The notes under the pieces: generated by a model
What the model saw: the letters and a program-made list of their open reading frames with translations, nothing else
What the model was told of the DNA's origin: nothing
Databases searched by the model: none
Program-made: the position numbers and the translations under genes
Assembly: GCF_031127815.1 (NCBI RefSeq)
Contig: NZ_JARXHY010000012.1
Location: forward strand, 124,001-188,000
Length of the DNA stretch: 64,000 nucleotides
Reading direction: 5' to 3'
Origin: Pelagicoccus sp. SDUM812003
GTDB taxonomy: Bacteria > Verrucomicrobiota > Verrucomicrobiia > Opitutales > Opitutaceae
Part shown: piece by piece, positions 8,556-15,853 of the stretch
Layout: each line of letters begins with the position of its first letter
How positions within the stretch are numbered: position 1 is the first letter of the stretch

Positions 8556-10108
8556 GGTCGTTTCGCTTGCGTTTGATCCTCTGGACGATCCTGATCTGCG
8601 GGACCGTGATGCTCGTCTTTGGTATCGGTACCGACATCGGGATCAGGACCCTGCGATTGAAGAGCTTCAACGCCCAACTGGAGCGGTTTGTCGATCGCCC
8701 CGCGCCGCCTCTCTCCCATTCTCGCTATTGGCAGCGCTTCGGAAACGAGGCGATCTACGAAATCGAACGCGATCTCGGAACGCGCGCCTTCACGCTCATA
8801 TACCAAGAGCAGGCTCCGCGAACGAAAGAGCAGGCGACGGAAGGGGACGCTCGCTATTGGGGCGATTGGGACGCTGTTTTCAGCGAGAGCGTGTCTTTGC
8901 CCGGCGTGATTGGCGAGCTGGATGAAGCTCCGGAATCGCCGCCGCCTCCAGGGGAGAGCGCGTTGGCGCCGGAACCCCGTGTAAGGCAAGGAGGCTGGCG
9001 GCGTGTCGGGCCGGACCGCTTTCCCGCATTCGACGGCCAGAGACCGCGCATCTCATTCTTTGATCATCAGTCCAGCGGCGAGGACAATGCTCGTTGGAGG
9101 TTCGTCGTGGCTCAGTTTTCTGGATACAATGTTCTTCTCGGGGCTGACTTGGAACCGGTATTGGCGGAACTGAGACAGTCCCGTCTGGCCTTGGTTAGCA
9201 TGTTTCCGCTGGCCATCGCGATACTCGCCGCGAGTATTTGGATTTTCGCTACGAGAGCGATGTCACCGATCAGACGGTTGAGTGAAGCGGCCCGGCTTGT
9301 TTCCGCTCGGAGACTGGACGCTCGACTTGATGCCCAAGGAGAGGATAAGGAATTCGCCGAGTTGATCCATGTCTTTAACTCCATGCTGGAGCGATTGGAG
9401 AAGAGTTTTCGCCAAGCTACCCGCTTCAGCGCCGATGCGGCCCACGAGTTCAAGACCCCCCTTGCCATCCTGCAAGGCCAACTGGAGCTTGGCCTTCAGA
9501 AGGCTCCTGACAATAGCGAACAACAACGGCTGCTGGCGAATTTGCTGGAGGAGGTGGAACGTTTGAAAAGCGTTTCTCGAAAGCTGCTTCTTCTCGCGCG
9601 GGCGGACGCGGGCAAGCTGCCGTTAAACCTCGAAAGCGCGAGTGTAAGGGTGTTGTTGGAAGACTGTATCGATGCTTTGGATATTGATAGCGATTCGCTG
9701 CGCATCGAGTATCAGAACGGGCGAGATGTTAGGGTCGAATGCGACGTCTCGCTGACGCGACAGATTCTGATGAACCTGATCAGCAACGCGGAGAAATACC
9801 GCTATCCGGAGAAGAGCCGCATCGAAATTTCGGTCCTGATCGAGGACGCTAGCCGAATGGCGTTGAGAATCGAAAACGATTGCGCCCCGCTCTCGCCGGA
9901 GGAGCGCGATACCTTGTTCGATCGATTCACGAGGGGTGACGCTTCGCGAAATCGTAGCACGGATGGGACTGGGCTGGGACTGAGTCTGGCTATGGAATTC
10001 GCCAACGCTCAAGGAGGCGATCTGAGGCTCGTCGCTTCGGATGTGGATACGCGAGCGATTTTCGAGCTACGCTTGCCCTTGGCGAAGGCTCCCATTTCAG
10101 GGAACTAG
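8552..10108 (+). CDS. Two-component sensor histidine kinase (HAMP, HisKA, HATPase)
   Basis: 518 residues, inner membrane. TM1 at about 8-28, a periplasmic sensor region of about 175 residues rich in Pro, Arg and Trp (about 30-205), TM2 at about 211-233, a HAMP linker (234-285), the dimerisation/phosphoacceptor domain with H298 (DAAHEFKTPL), and an ATPase domain with N box (NLISNAEKY) and G2 box (GTGLGLSLAM). It partners the overlapping upstream regulator and should phosphorylate its D51. The architecture matches CusS/CopS-type kinases, but the periplasmic domain lacks obvious His/Met metal-binding clusters, so metal sensing is not supported by sequence alone; the EF-hand neighbour suggests a divalent cation or envelope signal. 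Confidence 0.92.
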   Translation: MRSFRLRLILWTILICGTVMLVFGIGTDIGIRTLRLKSFNAQLERFVDRPAPPLSHSRYWQRFGNEAIYEIERDLGTRAFTLIYQEQAPRTKEQATEGDARYWGDWDAVFSESVSLPGVIGELDEAPESPPPPGESALAPEPRVRQGGWRRVGPDRFPAFDGQRPRISFFDHQSSGEDNARWRFVVAQFSGYNVLLGADLEPVLAELRQSRLALVSMFPLAIAILAASIWIFATRAMSPIRRLSEAARLVSARRLDARLDAQGEDKEFAELIHVFNSMLERLEKSFRQATRFSADAAHEFKTPLAILQGQLELGLQKAPDNSEQQRLLANLLEEVERLKSVSRKLLLLARADAGKLPLNLESASVRVLLEDCIDALDIDSDSLRIEYQNGRDVRVECDVSLTRQILMNLISNAEKYRYPEKSRIEISVLIEDASRMALRIENDCAPLSPEERDTLFDRFTRGDASRNRSTDGTGLGLSLAMEFANAQGGDLRLVASDVDTRAIFELRLPLAKAPISGN

Positions 10109-10172
10109 CTTGGCTGTTGGGCTCGTTGTTGGATTGACCACCTCGCGAGTGTTGGCTATCGCGTTGCTCATC

Positions 10173-10682
10173 ATGCGGAATAAAGGTCTCAATGGGTATC
10201 GAGCGTTGATGACAGTGATCGTGGCGGGCCTGCTCCTTTTGCTATCCGGTTGCGAGTCATCGAACATCCAGTACAACAAGCAAGGCTATGCGTCGCGATT
10301 CGGCGTGATGTCCCTAGGTCCGGATGGCAAGTACCACGTCTATGCCGAAACCACCCAGATCCATCGCCATGTTTCCCAGGACTACGCGCATGGCTTCGAA
10401 GTGAAGCGACGCGACAACGGGCGTTTCATGGGGTACTTCGAGGTCCGTTTCCCGGAGCCTATCGAGATTTCTCCCGAGTTGGAGAAGCATTACACAGTGC
10501 TTGAGGGGGGGCGGGTGATCCGCTCCGAATCCGAGTTGCATTGGGGGCTCTACAGCAGTCCATTCTGGTTTTCGGAAGACGATCCGCTCGGACAGTACGA
10601 GCTCAGCATCTACATCGATGGAGAGCTCTATCGCACCATCCAGTACGATGTGGTGCCCTTCGAGAGTGGCCTGCCGTTTTAG
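10173..10682 (+). CDS. Small lipoprotein of unknown function
   Basis: 169 residues from the ATG at 10173 (an alternative ATG at 10209 is also possible; upstream in-frame codons overlap the kinase gene). The N-terminus is a lipoprotein signal: basic start, hydrophobic LLLLLSG and Cys in a lipobox (LSGC-E), so it should be processed by signal peptidase II and anchored to a membrane; Glu at +2 does not mark inner-membrane retention. The mature part is a compact beta-rich sequence with many Tyr and Trp residues and no motif I recognise. It starts 64 bp after the sensor kinase and may be co-transcribed with the two-component system. Confidence 0.8.
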   Translation: MRNKGLNGYRALMTVIVAGLLLLLSGCESSNIQYNKQGYASRFGVMSLGPDGKYHVYAETTQIHRHVSQDYAHGFEVKRRDNGRFMGYFEVRFPEPIEISPELEKHYTVLEGGRVIRSESELHWGLYSSPFWFSEDDPLGQYELSIYIDGELYRTIQYDVVPFESGLPF

Positions 10683-10738
10683 GCGAGCGCCTGTCACCTT
10701 CGCCGACAAGCGTCGACAACGCTTACAGGGACTGCTGC

Positions 10739-10756
10739 ATCGATCAATTGATCGAT
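10739..10756. repeat. Perfect 18-bp palindrome upstream of the choice-of-anchor A gene
   Basis: ATCGATCAATTGATCGAT reads identically on both strands. It lies 57 bp after the lipoprotein stop and 120 bp before the next start. A second short inverted repeat, AAGCGT-N5-ACGCTT, is at 10708-10724. No T-run follows, so these look more like protein-binding sites than a terminator. The rest of the 194-bp gap holds no gene I can support. Confidence 0.45.
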
Positions 10757-10876
10757 AAATTAACATTTGCGCAAGTTGCTGTGGAACAAAGCGTAACGCG
10801 TCCGCTTGCGGCGCTATACGTAAGGCGGCATGGGGTTTGCTGAGAGCTTGCGGAACTCCAACTATCTATCGCCAAG

Positions 10877-11908
10877 ATGACAAACAAGACACTCGCCACA
10901 CTCTTCTTCGCCGCAACCACCGCCCTCGTTGCCACAAGCACCGCCTCCGCGGTATCGCTCAAGTCCCTGACTGACGGATACGACGTATTCGTACAGGGTA
11001 ACGCTACTCTAAATGGAAGCGTTCATGTGGAAGGATCTATTGCTGTTGGGGGTACTTTAACCACCAACGGGAACCAGAATTCGTTTGGATACCACCCCTC
11101 TGCGTCTGACTACACGATTCTCGCAAATTCAGTCGACTTTAACGGTATTGATAACGGGAAGTACGCTAACGATCATAACCACAATTCGAGAATAGGGACG
11201 CTGAACAGCCAAGTGATCCAACCTGACGGAATCTACGAAGGCAGCACTCGCATCTTCAATTTTGATGGTAAGGGTAGCGCTGTTGAAGATGCTATCGATT
11301 CGAATTATTTTAGCCGCAAGATTGGAGGGCTCGTTGATTTCTCCAACACTCTCAAGGGACTTGATGACACTAATGTAATCAGCGACTTTTTTGACACCAA
11401 CTCGGCGCCGAACACAAATCTAACACTAGAGTTTGGAGCAAGTCCGGGATTGAAGGTTATTAGTACTACATGGAATAGCATAACCAATATCGTCGGGAAC
11501 TTGCAGACAATAGGTACGGCACTCGCCGGCGAAGCTTACGTAATTAACGTAGACTTAACTGGAATAGGTACAAACTCCTTCGGAAACTTTAACGTCCAAG
11601 GACGCAACGCAAGTCTCGTTGCTGATAGCGCGGATTTCATCCTATGGAATTTTTTCGCCAGTGACGATAGCGTTCTAAAATTTGAAAAGGGCTGGCTTGG
11701 CAGCGTTTTGGCTCCAACCTTAGATGTCTCAAACGCATCTAATGACATTGACGGAATGATTGTCGCAAGGAGCTTGGAATACACAGGAGGAGAAATACAT
11801 GTCGACCCTTACGACTACGACTTCGAAGTCCCCGATGCCGGTTCCACCGCTTTGCTGCTGATTTTGAGCGCTCCGTTGTTCTTCTTCGCGCGTCGTCGAT
11901 TGCGCTAA
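10877..11908 (+). CDS. Choice-of-anchor A family protein with VPDSG-CTERM-like sorting tail
   Basis: 343 residues, exported. Signal peptide about 1-25 (ending ASA). Residues about 30-310 form one choice-of-anchor A domain (YDVFVQGNATLNGSVHVEGS near its start; DFILWNFF and GSVLAPTLDV near its end), a beta-rich surface module of unknown function that occurs with many different C-terminal anchors. The tail is VPDAGSTALLLILSAPLFFF then ARRRLR: the VPD(S/A)G motif, a hydrophobic helix and a basic end, as in the VPDSG-CTERM signal of Verrucomicrobiota, which is thought to be recognised by an exosortase-type system. Composition is visibly AT-richer than its neighbours and rich in Asn/Thr/Asp, as often seen in fast-evolving or transferred surface-protein genes. 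Confidence 0.88.
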   Translation: MTNKTLATLFFAATTALVATSTASAVSLKSLTDGYDVFVQGNATLNGSVHVEGSIAVGGTLTTNGNQNSFGYHPSASDYTILANSVDFNGIDNGKYANDHNHNSRIGTLNSQVIQPDGIYEGSTRIFNFDGKGSAVEDAIDSNYFSRKIGGLVDFSNTLKGLDDTNVISDFFDTNSAPNTNLTLEFGASPGLKVISTTWNSITNIVGNLQTIGTALAGEAYVINVDLTGIGTNSFGNFNVQGRNASLVADSADFILWNFFASDDSVLKFEKGWLGSVLAPTLDVSNASNDIDGMIVARSLEYTGGEIHVDPYDYDFEVPDAGSTALLLILSAPLFFFARRRLR

Positions 11909-11950
11909 GCGGACGAATCGAAACCAAAGAATTTGTAGAAACGCGGGCCT

Positions 11951-11974
11951 GCGAGAGCGGGCTCGCTTTTTTTT
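11951..11974 (+). terminator. Intrinsic terminator after the choice-of-anchor A gene
   Basis: GCGAG (11951-11955), a 6-nt loop, CTCGC (11962-11966), then eight T. It lies just before the stop codon of the convergent metallophosphoesterase gene. Confidence 0.7.
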
Positions 11975-11975
11975 G

Positions 11976-13046
11976 TCACGGGCTGGGGGTTATTTCGATC
12001 ACGGTGAGTTCGTTGGGGGCGAGCAGGCGGAGCTGCGGTCCCCAGGATCCGGTGCCGCGGCTGAGGTAAAGGTATTGTTTCGGGGCCAGTTCGCTGAGAC
12101 CAGGTTTCGCTTTGTATGCAAGCTTGGTCAGCAGGTGAAAAGGAGCGATCTGGCCGCCATGGGTGTGCCCCGACAGTTGGAGATCGAACCGACCTTTGGA
12201 TGCTGGCTCGAAAGCCGGTCGATGCTTCAGCAGCAGGGTGAAGGCCTTGTTGGTGATCAGGCCAAGCGCCGTGTCCTCGTCCGGACGCATGGGAGAAGCG
12301 GGATCTTCGACGCCTGCCACACGCATGGTCTCGAGTACGAAGCTCGCTTCGTTTCGCAACGGTTTGAAGCCTGCCAACTCCGTCAGCGAGAGGGCGTCGT
12401 CGAGCCCTGCGTAGACCTCGTGATTACCCGAGACCGCGAACTTGCCCAGAGGCGCGTCGATCGAGCGCAGTGCGTCCACAAACGGGGCCATGAGCTCGAG
12501 ATAGCCGTCGAACAGGTCTCCGGTGGACACCACCAGGTCCGGCTTTTCCTCATTGATGCGAGCTACCAGCTTCTTGACCCGTTTGAGCGAACTGCTATCG
12601 CCCAGATGAAGATCGGAGATCTGGATGATCTTCAAGGGCCGGTCTGCGAAAAGCTCTTTGTTGGAAACCATGGATACACGTTTGACCCGCACGCGCTGGG
12701 CCTCCCAACCGGCCCACATCCCTAGCGAGCCCGTGCCGATGGCGACGATCCAGAACTGGGCGCGATCGCTCAAGGAGCTCGTGAAGAGCTGAGCGAGGTC
12801 AGTCAGCGCCGCTAAGGTCAAAGCGATTCCCGCCAGCCCGAGCCAGGTATAGCCGATCCAGGAGAAAGGGAGCGAGGCGCGGATCGCCTTCCGCTTTTCA
12901 AGAAAGACCGCGGCGAAGAGCGAGAGAAAGAGAAGCCCGATCGACGTGGCCCAGAAGACCTCCAGCTGAGGAAAGGCAGTCCAGGCCGTCCGAAAGAGAT
13001 AGACGTTTATCAGCCCGTAGAGACCTACGAAGATTAAGATCTGCAT
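11976..13046 (-). CDS. Membrane-anchored metallophosphoesterase (YkuE-like)
   Basis: 356 residues. The N-terminal third has four membrane segments (about 1-22, 28-48, 62-86, 98-114); the rest is a calcineurin-like phosphoesterase domain. All metal-binding motifs are present in order: ISDLHLGD (about 142-149), STGDLFDG (about 172), SGNHEVY (about 206), and LSGHTHGGQ near residue 297, giving the di-metal centre. This build matches the YkuE/YaeI-type phosphoesterase family, some of which act on lipid or nucleotide phosphates; the substrate here is not evident. The catalytic domain lies on whichever side of the membrane follows TM4. The gene converges on the choice-of-anchor A gene and appears to be transcribed alone or with the upstream dienelactone hydrolase gene (63 bp away). 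Confidence 0.9.
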   Translation of the reverse strand: MQILIFVGLYGLINVYLFRTAWTAFPQLEVFWATSIGLLFLSLFAAVFLEKRKAIRASLPFSWIGYTWLGLAGIALTLAALTDLAQLFTSSLSDRAQFWIVAIGTGSLGMWAGWEAQRVRVKRVSMVSNKELFADRPLKIIQISDLHLGDSSSLKRVKKLVARINEEKPDLVVSTGDLFDGYLELMAPFVDALRSIDAPLGKFAVSGNHEVYAGLDDALSLTELAGFKPLRNEASFVLETMRVAGVEDPASPMRPDEDTALGLITNKAFTLLLKHRPAFEPASKGRFDLQLSGHTHGGQIAPFHLLTKLAYKAKPGLSELAPKQYLYLSRGTGSWGPQLRLLAPNELTVIEITPSP

Positions 13047-13109
13047 ACAACGCGCGCGGCGTCCAGTTTGGAGAAATGGGAGAGGCGACCAACCGTATTC
13101 ACCATTCGA

Positions 13110-13892
13110 CTACCATACCTCCGCCAGCAGATCGTTCATCATTTCGAAGGCACGCTGAGCTGAGCGGGCGTTGTAGCGAGATCCGTCCGAATCGGCTTCG
13201 GGGTTGGTGAAGCTGTGAACGGTGCCGCTGAATTGCACGAGCTGCCAGTCAACACCGGTCTCCAGCATTACGGAAACGAAGCTGTCTACATCCGTCTGGG
13301 GCACGTAGGGATCTTCGGCCCCGTGCAGAACCAGGACCTTGGCATGCGTTCTACCCGCGTCCTCTTGCAATGTTGGCGACAGCAGGTCGCCGTGGAAGGA
13401 AACGATCGCGTCGAGGTCCGCCCCCGTCCTGCCTAGTTCCAGAACGGCGCCACCGCCGAAGCAGAAGCCGATCGCAGCGATCTTTTGCTCATCCAGCCCG
13501 TGCTTCGATCCCGCATCTCGGAAAACCTCGAGCGCCTTCTGGGCCCTAGCGCGCATCAGGTCGCGATCCCCGCGTAGCGTTCCGGCGGCCGCCCCTGCCT
13601 CCTGGCCGTTGCTTGGCCGCGTATCCACCCCGTACATATCGACCATCATGACCAGCCGGGAGTCTCCGGCCACCAGTTTGGCTTTTTCCAAGGAAGCCTC
13701 CGTCGGGCCCATCCAGTTGGGGATCATCAGAACTCCAGGCGCTTTCGTCGAAACGTTGCTCGGATAGACGAGAACGCTCTCGAAGGTGACGCCGTCAAGT
13801 TCGTAGGAGAGGGTTTCAGTCTCGAGCGGCTTCGCCGACGCGAAGGAGATGAGCAAAGCGGAGCAGAGGAATAGCGTGTAGCGTTTTTTCAT
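13110..13892 (-). CDS. Secreted dienelactone hydrolase family protein
   Basis: 260 residues with an N-terminal signal peptide (about 1-20, ending FASAK), so periplasmic or exported. It is an alpha/beta hydrolase of the DLH type: nucleophile elbow GFCFGG (about 142-147) with a catalytic Cys instead of Ser, the acid in LVLHGAEDPYVP and the His in GTVHSFTNP near the C-terminus. Many family members with signal peptides hydrolyse small lactones or esters, but substrate cannot be deduced. It lies on the minus strand between the DUF2147 gene (upstream) and the metallophosphoesterase (downstream), with gaps of 100 and 63 bp, so co-transcription of the three is possible. Confidence 0.9.
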   Translation of the reverse strand: MKKRYTLFLCSALLISFASAKPLETETLSYELDGVTFESVLVYPSNVSTKAPGVLMIPNWMGPTEASLEKAKLVAGDSRLVMMVDMYGVDTRPSNGQEAGAAAGTLRGDRDLMRARAQKALEVFRDAGSKHGLDEQKIAAIGFCFGGGAVLELGRTGADLDAIVSFHGDLLSPTLQEDAGRTHAKVLVLHGAEDPYVPQTDVDSFVSVMLETGVDWQLVQFSGTVHSFTNPEADSDGSRYNARSAQRAFEMMNDLLAEVW

Positions 13893-13992
13893 GAAGTACG
13901 GTTAGGTTGAGTTGGTTTCCTTGAGGGCAGACGTTCGCCTCAGCGAACGGATTGCAGCGCAGCGCGTTCCGGTCGGAGAAGAACACTGGGAC

Positions 13993-14433
13993 TCATTTGA
14001 CGCGCTGCCACAATTGGCTCCGGCCGATTAGCGAAATTCCGATGTATCCGCGAACGTCTAGAACTTGGCCGTGTTTTCTGAGCCTCAAATGAGCGGAATA
14101 GATCTTGCCGTTGTTGGGGTCGAGGATCTCTCCGCCGGACCACTTGTTTTTATTCGGTTTGAATCCCCAGAGAATGGTCATGCCAAGGATCGGCTGATCG
14201 CGTCGCTCGCCCTCGCATTCCTCGCAGACCCGGTCTCGCCTGTCGGGGGCGAGGATTTGCTCCACTACGCCCTTCAAGGTGCCGTCCTTGTCGCGCGATA
14301 TGCGCACCAAGCTTTTCGCCTCGCCGGTTTCGTCGTCGATGGTCCTCCAGAGACCGACGGGGCTTTCGTTGGCGAAAGCGCAGGGGATTAGGAGGAACAG
14401 CAGTGGGAGCAATCGCTTCATCAGTGTTTTCAA
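13993..14433 (-). CDS. DUF2147 domain protein, exported
   Basis: 146 residues. Signal peptide about 1-21 (ends AFAN), then a DUF2147 domain: SPVGLWRTIDDETGEAKSLV at its start, a middle segment with two Cys close together (VCEECEG), and the characteristic ILDPNNGKIYSAHLRL / LDVRGYIG stretch near the C-terminus. The family is a small periplasmic beta-barrel-like fold of unknown biochemical role. The paired Cys could form a disulfide in the periplasm. The 150 bp upstream, between this gene and the divergent outer-membrane-protein gene, show no obvious operator. Confidence 0.88.
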   Translation of the reverse strand: MKTLMKRLLPLLFLLIPCAFANESPVGLWRTIDDETGEAKSLVRISRDKDGTLKGVVEQILAPDRRDRVCEECEGERRDQPILGMTILWGFKPNKNKWSGGEILDPNNGKIYSAHLRLRKHGQVLDVRGYIGISLIGRSQLWQRVK

Positions 14434-14583
14434 AGGTGACAGACGGGTCCGGTTCGATCAACCCGCGCCGAGCAAGATTCGGGAATTTGCGGACCGTTCA
14501 CCCCAAGGATGCGACGGTCTATCCCAACACCCTATCATCGAACGAGATATTAGGCTTAGGAATAAGGGCGAACAAATACGCTT

Positions 14584-15627
14584 ATGTTGCCATCAAAAAC
14601 AAGAAATACCCTTCGATCCTGCGTCCTGATGGTCGCGGGGCTTTTTATCTCCAGTCTTGGCTATTCTCAAGGCTGCGTCATCTCGCGCGGAGGCGCTGGA
14701 AACATGCATTCGACGAGCGCATTGCTTCAGGCGGGGCAATGGCAGGTCACGACCAGCTACCGCTGGCTTTACTCGGACCGGCATTTTTCCGGGCTCGAGG
14801 AGCAAACGCATCGCAAGGACGAGCACACCGAAGTGATCAACGATTCGCACTTTCTGGACGTCACCCTCACGCGTGCGATCAGTCGGCGTCTCTGGCTCAA
14901 CCTCACCGTTCCCACGGTCTACTCGGATCGATCCTCGCTCTACGAGCACATGGGCAACTCTTCCGGTCAGCGTTTTAGCACGCAAGCGGGAGGAATCGGC
15001 GACCTTCGCGTTTCCGCCAACTACTGGATGTTCGATCTCGAAAACCAACGAAGGAGCAATGTGCTGCTCGGGTTCGGGTTCAAGGCTCCGACCGGCGACT
15101 ACAAGGCTACCGATACCTTCCACCGGCCAACCGGCTTGCAGGAACGCTATGTGGACTCGTCGATTCAGCCCGGAGATGGGGGGTGGGGACTGGTTTTCGA
15201 TGCTCAAGGCTATCATCGGTTTTCCGAGCGAACGACCGCTTACGCCACCGTTTCCTATCTCGCCAATCCGCGCGAAATGGTGGAAGCGACAGGGTTCTCC
15301 GTGCCTGATTCGTACCTCTATCGAGCGGGCGTCGACTACTTGGCGTTTCCCATGCGAGGCGTCACGGTGAGTCTCGGGGGTAGGATGGAGGGCGTGCCCG
15401 AAGAGGATCTCTGGGGTGGGAGCAATGGGCGCCGCCGCCCCGGCTACTCGATAGCGATCGAACCAGGCTTCACCTACGCCAATGAAAGGCACAGCCTCAC
15501 GGTCAGCGTGCCCATCGCTTTGATACGCAACCGAACCCAGAGCATTCCCGAAATCCCTCGCGGCAGACATGGCGACGCGGCCTTCGCCGACTATACGCTG
15601 AACGCGAGCTATTCGTATCGATTCTGA
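14584..15627 (+). CDS. Predicted outer-membrane beta-barrel protein
   Basis: 347 residues. Signal peptide about 1-28 (hydrophobic core VLMVAGLFISSLG, cleavage near YSQ-G). The mature protein shows alternating hydrophobic/polar strands with aromatic girdles (for example WQVTTSYRWLYSD, RLWLNLTVPTVY, NVLLGFGFKAPTG, HSLTVSVPIALI) and ends in Tyr-Arg-Phe, the terminal Phe typical of BAM-inserted barrels. A Cys-Val-Ile-Ser-Arg-Gly motif lies just after the cleavage site. It resembles the MetA/transporter-like barrel group in layout; the substrate is unknown. Strong bias to Arg/Gly is normal for the region. Confidence 0.75.
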   Translation: MLPSKTRNTLRSCVLMVAGLFISSLGYSQGCVISRGGAGNMHSTSALLQAGQWQVTTSYRWLYSDRHFSGLEEQTHRKDEHTEVINDSHFLDVTLTRAISRRLWLNLTVPTVYSDRSSLYEHMGNSSGQRFSTQAGGIGDLRVSANYWMFDLENQRRSNVLLGFGFKAPTGDYKATDTFHRPTGLQERYVDSSIQPGDGGWGLVFDAQGYHRFSERTTAYATVSYLANPREMVEATGFSVPDSYLYRAGVDYLAFPMRGVTVSLGGRMEGVPEEDLWGGSNGRRRPGYSIAIEPGFTYANERHSLTVSVPIALIRNRTQSIPEIPRGRHGDAAFADYTLNASYSYRF

Positions 15628-15697
15628 GGATACAGCCGAATAGCAGTCCACTGACAACAAGAACGGAGGTGGGCGCTACCACGCTGAAAGGCATCCC

Positions 15698-15770
15698 TGA
15701 ACGCGTCCGGAGGAAGCGTTCCACCTTGGAGCGCGAATGAACGCGTCCGGAGGCCACGTTCCACCTTGGA
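15698..15770 (+). repeat. Tandem pair of the dispersed CCGGAGG...CCACC intergenic repeat
   Basis: Two 33-bp copies (15698-15730 and 15738-15770) spaced 40 bp start to start, identical except for three adjacent bases. Each contains GCGTCCGGAGG and then CGTTCCACCTTGGA. Related single copies are at 22340-22364, 55713-55740 (inverse) and 60434-60463, always between genes, so this is a small dispersed repeat family. Confidence 0.6.
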
Positions 15771-15780
15771 CCCGCTGACG

Positions 15781-15809
15781 AAAAAGCCGCCTCTCGAGGG
15801 AGGCGGCTA
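15781..15809 (-). terminator. Intrinsic terminator of thrS
   Basis: On the minus strand GCCGCCTC-CC-TCGA-GAGGCGGC followed by TTTTT. A long GC stem directly downstream of the thrS stop (15854). Confidence 0.85.
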
Positions 15810-15853
15810 GGGGGAAAGGGGGGGGGTGTGTTGGCCGCTAGGGACAGCAGCCG

